A DNA stretch of 7,720 nucleotides. It comes from Candidatus Bathyarchaeota archaeon (lineage in GTDB: Archaea > Thermoproteota > Bathyarchaeia > Bathyarchaeales > Bathycorpusculaceae). This document shows positions 5,560 through 7,720 of the stretch, piece by piece. The position numbers and the translations under genes were made by a program. Under the pieces are notes generated by a model. The model was not told where the DNA came from. It ran no database searches and worked only from the letters and a program-made list of their open reading frames with translations. Location of the stretch: positions 1-7,720 of the forward strand of contig DAOVIH010000050.1 in the NCBI GenBank assembly GCA_030673805.1, read 5' to 3'. The first letter of the stretch is position 1. Each line of letters starts with the position of its first letter.

Positions 5560-6603
5560 TTGAGTCAAGAAAAGAGCCAGTCGTTTGCATCAGAATTCTA
5601 TCGTCGCCAAGCTACGATGAAGGAACTTGGTTGGATTGGACAGCGAAAACTAGCAAAATCCAAAGTTGCAGTTGTTGGTGTAGGTGGGTTGGGGACCGTT
5701 GCGTCTTTGTATTTGGCTCTAGCTGGAGTAGGACACTTGCGTGTAATAGACCAAGACACAGTAGAGCTTCAGAATCTTCACAGGCAGATCTTGTACAGCA
5801 TGGAAGACTTGGACTATCCCAAGGTTGAAATCGCCCAGAAACAACTTACGAAGTTCAATCCCCATTTGAAGGTCGACCCTATTCCGGAAAGTTTAGACAG
5901 AAAGAACGTTGAGGGCCTACTCAACGGGGTTGACTGCGTTGTGGACGGGCTAGACAACATGAAGACTCGGTACTTGGTGAACCGGGCTTGTGTGAAACTA
6001 AGGATCCCTTACGTCTTCGGTGCTGCTATCGGTATGGAAGGCAACCTTTCAGTTTTTGCTCCTCCAGAAACCCCATGTTTAGAGTGTGTGCTACCTGGTA
6101 TTGAAGACAGCGATCTGCAAACATGTAACACCCGGGGGGTTCTTAGTGCTACCCCTGGCATAGTTGGAACGATGGAGGCCATGGAAACAATAAAAGTTCT
6201 AGCCGGAATCGGTTCACCCTTGAAAGCTAAGCTAATGATCTGTGACTTCAGTGATATGAACTTCACTACCATAGCTGTTTCCAAAAGGAGTAACTGTCCA
6301 GCCTGCCAAGGCACTCTTGCGCCTCTGGAAACCCGAGAAAACCTTGTTTGGTTATGTGGACAGAAAACTGCAAACGTCAACCCTGAAAAACCTTTAGCTC
6401 TTAATCTTGACCAGACCTATGAAACTATCAAAGATCGTTTCAGAATTCGTTTGAAATCCCACTTGGCAATAGTCTTCTACTACAAAACCTTCGAAATCAG
6501 TCTCTTCAAAGGTGGGCGCATGCTAATAAAAGGCGTCAAGACAGAAGAATCTGCTTTGAAGACCTACAAGGAACTGCTCAAGCAGCTAGGCCTAAGCCAA
6601 TAA
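5560..6603 (+). CDS. E1-like adenylyltransferase, ThiF/MoeB/HesA family, with C-terminal extension
   Basis: This 347-residue cytosolic enzyme should adenylate the C-terminal glycine of a ubiquitin-like sulfur carrier (ThiS, MoaD or SAMP type). The Rossmann core starts at VAVVGVGGLG (36-45), with the acidic end of strand 2 at IDQD (63-66). ATP-contacting N72, R75 (NLHRQ) and K88 follow, then D132 in GLDN. Zinc cysteines are CLEC (173-176) and CPAC (246-249). TCNTRGVLSATPGIVG (188-203) carries the candidate catalytic cysteine C189. Residues from about 262 to 347 are beyond the usual MoeB/ThiF core of about 250; they look alpha-beta-alpha, including FEISLFKGGRMLIKGV. No rhodanese domain is evident. 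No ubiquitin-like gene is in the window, so thiamine, molybdopterin, tRNA thiolation or protein sampylation cannot be told apart. Its start is TTG. Confidence 0.88.
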   Translation: MSQEKSQSFASEFYRRQATMKELGWIGQRKLAKSKVAVVGVGGLGTVASLYLALAGVGHLRVIDQDTVELQNLHRQILYSMEDLDYPKVEIAQKQLTKFNPHLKVDPIPESLDRKNVEGLLNGVDCVVDGLDNMKTRYLVNRACVKLRIPYVFGAAIGMEGNLSVFAPPETPCLECVLPGIEDSDLQTCNTRGVLSATPGIVGTMEAMETIKVLAGIGSPLKAKLMICDFSDMNFTTIAVSKRSNCPACQGTLAPLETRENLVWLCGQKTANVNPEKPLALNLDQTYETIKDRFRIRLKSHLAIVFYYKTFEISLFKGGRMLIKGVKTEESALKTYKELLKQLGLSQ

Positions 6604-6646
6604 TACTTTTATTTCAGTCTTAATCCTAGGCTTTCTGAAGCATAGC

Positions 6647-6722
6647 GCCGGGGTGGCCGAACCGTTCAGGCGGTGGCCTGCAGAGCCACTATATGTGGGT
6701 TCAACTCCCACCCCCGGCTCCA
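6647..6722 (+). tRNA. tRNA-Cys (anticodon GCA), CCA encoded
   Basis: The acceptor stem GCCGGGG (6647-6653) pairs fully with CCCCGGC (6712-6718). The anticodon stem GTGGC/GCCAC (6673-6677/6685-6689) encloses the loop CTGCAGA with anticodon GCA at 6680-6682. The T stem GTGGG/CCCAC encloses TTCAACT (6700-6706). Discriminator T at 6719 matches the U73 cysteine identity element, and CCA is at 6720-6722. The D stem is GCC/GGC (6656-6658/6669-6671). The D loop is odd: AACCGTTC has CG where the near-universal GG (18-19) is expected. No intron is seen. Confidence 0.95.
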
Positions 6723-6753
6723 AGGTATGAACCCTAGGCATGGGACAGGAGCT

Positions 6754-6765
6754 ATTTTCTTTTTC
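6754..6765 (+). terminator. T-rich terminator of tRNA-Cys
   Basis: ATTTTCTTTTTC lies about 30 bases after the mature tRNA end, a typical archaeal T-tract arrangement. Confidence 0.4.
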
Positions 6766-6811
6766 TCGACATTTTAACCATTGCTAATATCCTTTTAGTT
6801 AATCAGTTGTT

Positions 6812-6835
6812 TGCATGCATGCATAAAATTTATAA
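6812..6835 (+). promoter_or_regulatory. Promoter of small membrane protein copy 1
   Basis: A TATA box, AAATTTATAA (6826-6835), predicts a start near 6857, just before the AAGGAG ribosome site. Directly upstream lies the perfect 12-base palindrome TGCATGCATGCA (6812-6823), where an archaeal activator or TFB could bind. Copy 2 has neither the palindrome nor such a strong box. Confidence 0.5.
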
Positions 6836-6879
6836 CAGAAGTGCTGCAAATGGCACTCGCAAGGAGTGTGAACAAATAA

Positions 6880-7113
6880 ATGGTAGTGAAGGCAAAAGAG
6901 AAAGCTGGTCTCTTGGTATTTGGCTTTATCTTCGCTTGGGCTGCTTTGTTCTTAGGGCTTTCAAACCTCTTTGAGCTCTTGCCCAAGGAGAGCATAGGTT
7001 GGTGGATACTTTGGGGACTTTGTGCATTTTGTGTGCTGGGCTCTTCTGTCTTTTTGGGAGTAGGGTTTGGAGCCGAGTTTGAAGCAGAAGAAGTAGAATC
7101 AAAAGAATCTTGA
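6880..7113 (+). CDS. Small two-helix membrane protein, tandem copy 1
   Basis: I do not recognise this 77-residue protein. It has a short basic N-terminus (MVVKAKEK). A first membrane helix follows (about 9-30, AGLLVFGFIFAWAALFLGLS), then a polar turn (ELLPKES). The second helix, about 39-65, is aromatic- and glycine-rich (IGWWILWGLCAFCVLGSS, FLGVGFG). An acidic tail ends it (EFEAEEVESKES). Basic N-terminus and two helices suggest a hairpin with both ends inside the cell. AAGGAG lies at 6861-6866, 13 bases before the ATG, a rather long spacing. The paralog 476 bases downstream matches 62 of 77 residues. The pattern of changes fits coding on this strand, since most preserve hydrophobicity. Its own promoter and T-rich terminator make it monocistronic. 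Function is unknown. Confidence 0.75.
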   Translation: MVVKAKEKAGLLVFGFIFAWAALFLGLSNLFELLPKESIGWWILWGLCAFCVLGSSVFLGVGFGAEFEAEEVESKES

Positions 7114-7130
7114 GATCAGCTAGCCTTCCC

Positions 7131-7147
7131 CTTTTTTCTAACTTTTT
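7131..7147 (+). terminator. T-tract terminator of membrane protein copy 1
   Basis: Two T runs (7132-7137 and 7143-7147) lie 20 bases after the stop. The same sequence follows copy 2, and this flank is better conserved than the coding part. Confidence 0.55.
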
Positions 7148-7355
7148 CTAACAAGTTTGGATTGTCCAGTTAATGCAGAAATACCAAGTTATAATCATGA
7201 TGCATGAACAGTGAATGCAAAAGCCTACGCAAAACTCCATACACCGATGCTAGTTTGTAAAAAAGGAGGGGATTTGCGGGTGTAAACCTGAAATAAAGTT
7301 GGTTTTATGAAAAAGTTGATATACCGCACAAAACAAAAGGAGTGTGGATAAATAA

Positions 7356-7589
7356 ATGGTAGTGAAGGCAAGAGAGAAAGCAGGTCTCTTGGTATTTGGC
7401 TTTATCTTTGCTTGGGCTGCTTTGTTCTTAATGCTTTCAAACTTCTTTGAGATATTCCCCACGGAGAGCATAGGTTGGTGGGTATTTTGGGTACTTTGTG
7501 CAGTTTGTGTGGTGGTCTCGTCTCTCTTCTTGGGAGTAGGGTTTGGAGCAGGGTTTGAAGCAGAAGAAGTAGAATCAAAAGCATCTTGA
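7356..7589 (+). CDS. Small two-helix membrane protein, tandem copy 2
   Basis: This 77-residue paralog of the preceding gene has the same layout: basic start, helix 1 (9-30), turn (EIFPTES), helix 2 (39-65) and tail (GFEAEEVESKAS). Codons 1-25 and 68-76 are nearly unchanged. The replacements fall in the end of helix 1, the turn and helix 2 (for example G26 to M, L31 to I, K36 to T, G46 to V). I count 15 amino-acid replacements against about 5 silent changes. AAGGAG at 7337-7342 is kept at the same 13-base spacing. The matching promoter position holds only a weaker TTTTATGA (7303-7310), so expression may differ from copy 1. Function is unknown. Confidence 0.75.
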   Translation: MVVKAREKAGLLVFGFIFAWAALFLMLSNFFEIFPTESIGWWVFWVLCAVCVVVSSLFLGVGFGAGFEAEEVESKAS

Positions 7590-7606
7590 GATCAGCTAAC
7601 CTTCCC

Positions 7607-7623
7607 CTTTTTTCTAACTTTTT
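7607..7623 (+). terminator. T-tract terminator of membrane protein copy 2
   Basis: Two T runs (7608-7613 and 7619-7623) lie 20 bases after the stop, as in copy 1. Confidence 0.55.
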
Positions 7624-7685
7624 CTAACAAGCCCCATTTACACTCAAGGACATAGTTTGCGATTAAAAATTAACCCCAAAACCCA

Positions 7686-7702
7686 AAATCTTTAGAAGAT
7701 TT
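7686..7702. repeat. Perfect inverted repeat AAATCTT-TAG-AAGATTT near the right edge
   Basis: Seven-base arms surround a three-base centre. A TATA-like ACATATAAT follows at 7711-7719, so this may belong to the promoter of a gene beyond the window. Confidence 0.3.
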
Positions 7703-7720
7703 AACATGATACATATAATG

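Larger units (their letters stand above)
6861..7155 (+). repeat. Tandem 295-base duplicated unit, copy 1
   Basis: This unit aligns without a gap to 7337-7631 at a constant offset of 476 bases. It spans the ribosome site, a 77-codon gene and the T-rich terminator. Similarity stops abruptly on both sides. Confidence 0.9.
7337..7631 (+). repeat. Tandem 295-base duplicated unit, copy 2
   Basis: This is the second copy of 6861-7155. Non-coding flanks differ at about 3 of 61 bases and the coding part at 22 of 234, with no insertions or deletions. Confidence 0.9.

Noticed and set aside
6625..6739. Direct repeat CCTAGGC on both sides of the tRNA (6625-6631 and 6733-6739) as possible integration or target-site duplication
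   Set aside because: Seven bases with a palindromic CCTAGG core is too short, and no integrase or element boundary is present.
6795..7471. Two similar minus-strand open frames (6795-6995 and 7250-7471) antisense to the duplicated membrane genes
   Set aside because: Their similarity follows from the duplication. The plus frames have the ribosome sites, promoters, terminators and hydrophobic-preserving changes, and the minus frames diverge completely past the repeat boundary.

Overview
The window looks like a piece of archaeal chromosome, probably from a TACK-type lineage. Bathyarchaeota-like is my best guess, made from protein style alone. The archaeal signs are TATA-like boxes 20-30 bases upstream of inferred transcript starts, very short leaders, T-tract terminators without hairpins, GGTGA/GGAG ribosome sites, frequent TTG/GTG starts, and a tRNA-Cys with an encoded CCA. 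No insertion sequence, CRISPR array or rRNA is visible.

Layout, left to right. (1) Bases 1-203, minus strand: the N-terminus of a flippase-like (UPF0104/LPG-synthase-TM type) membrane protein, running off the left edge. (2) 204-680: a gene-poor gap with a promoter, two related inverted repeats and a 14-base repeat. (3) 681-1412, plus: a family 2 glycosyltransferase. With the flippase-like gene this suggests cell-surface or lipid-linked glycan work. (4) 1488-4751, minus: a three-gene block. In transcription order it holds a threonine-synthase-like protein fused to a winged helix, an ECF-transporter S component, and a HypE-like AIR-synthase-family protein. The last two look like an operon with their own promoter. 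A 22-base near-palindrome sits at that promoter's predicted start site. (5) 4891-5280, plus: a small TPR protein. (6) 5560-6603, plus: an E1-like (ThiF/MoeB/HesA) adenylyltransferase with an unassigned C-terminal extension. (7) 6647-6722, plus: tRNA-Cys(GCA). (8) 6861-7631, plus: two tandem copies of a 295-base unit, each carrying a 77-residue two-helix membrane protein with its own ribosome site and T-rich terminator.

The most interesting element is the fusion protein at 3354-4751. It keeps the zinc ribbon, asparagine loop, glycine loop and C-terminal motifs of threonine synthase. The residue at the PLP-lysine position is arginine (R100), and a PadR-like winged helix is attached at the C-terminus. 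This architecture recalls the MocR/PdxR regulators, but is built on a fold-type II PLP enzyme. The next gene, 57 bases downstream, is a membrane substrate-binding component whose promoter carries an operator-like palindrome. I infer, without proof, a ligand-sensing regulator controlling uptake of a vitamin or amino-acid-like compound. The AIR-synthase-family protein may process that compound.
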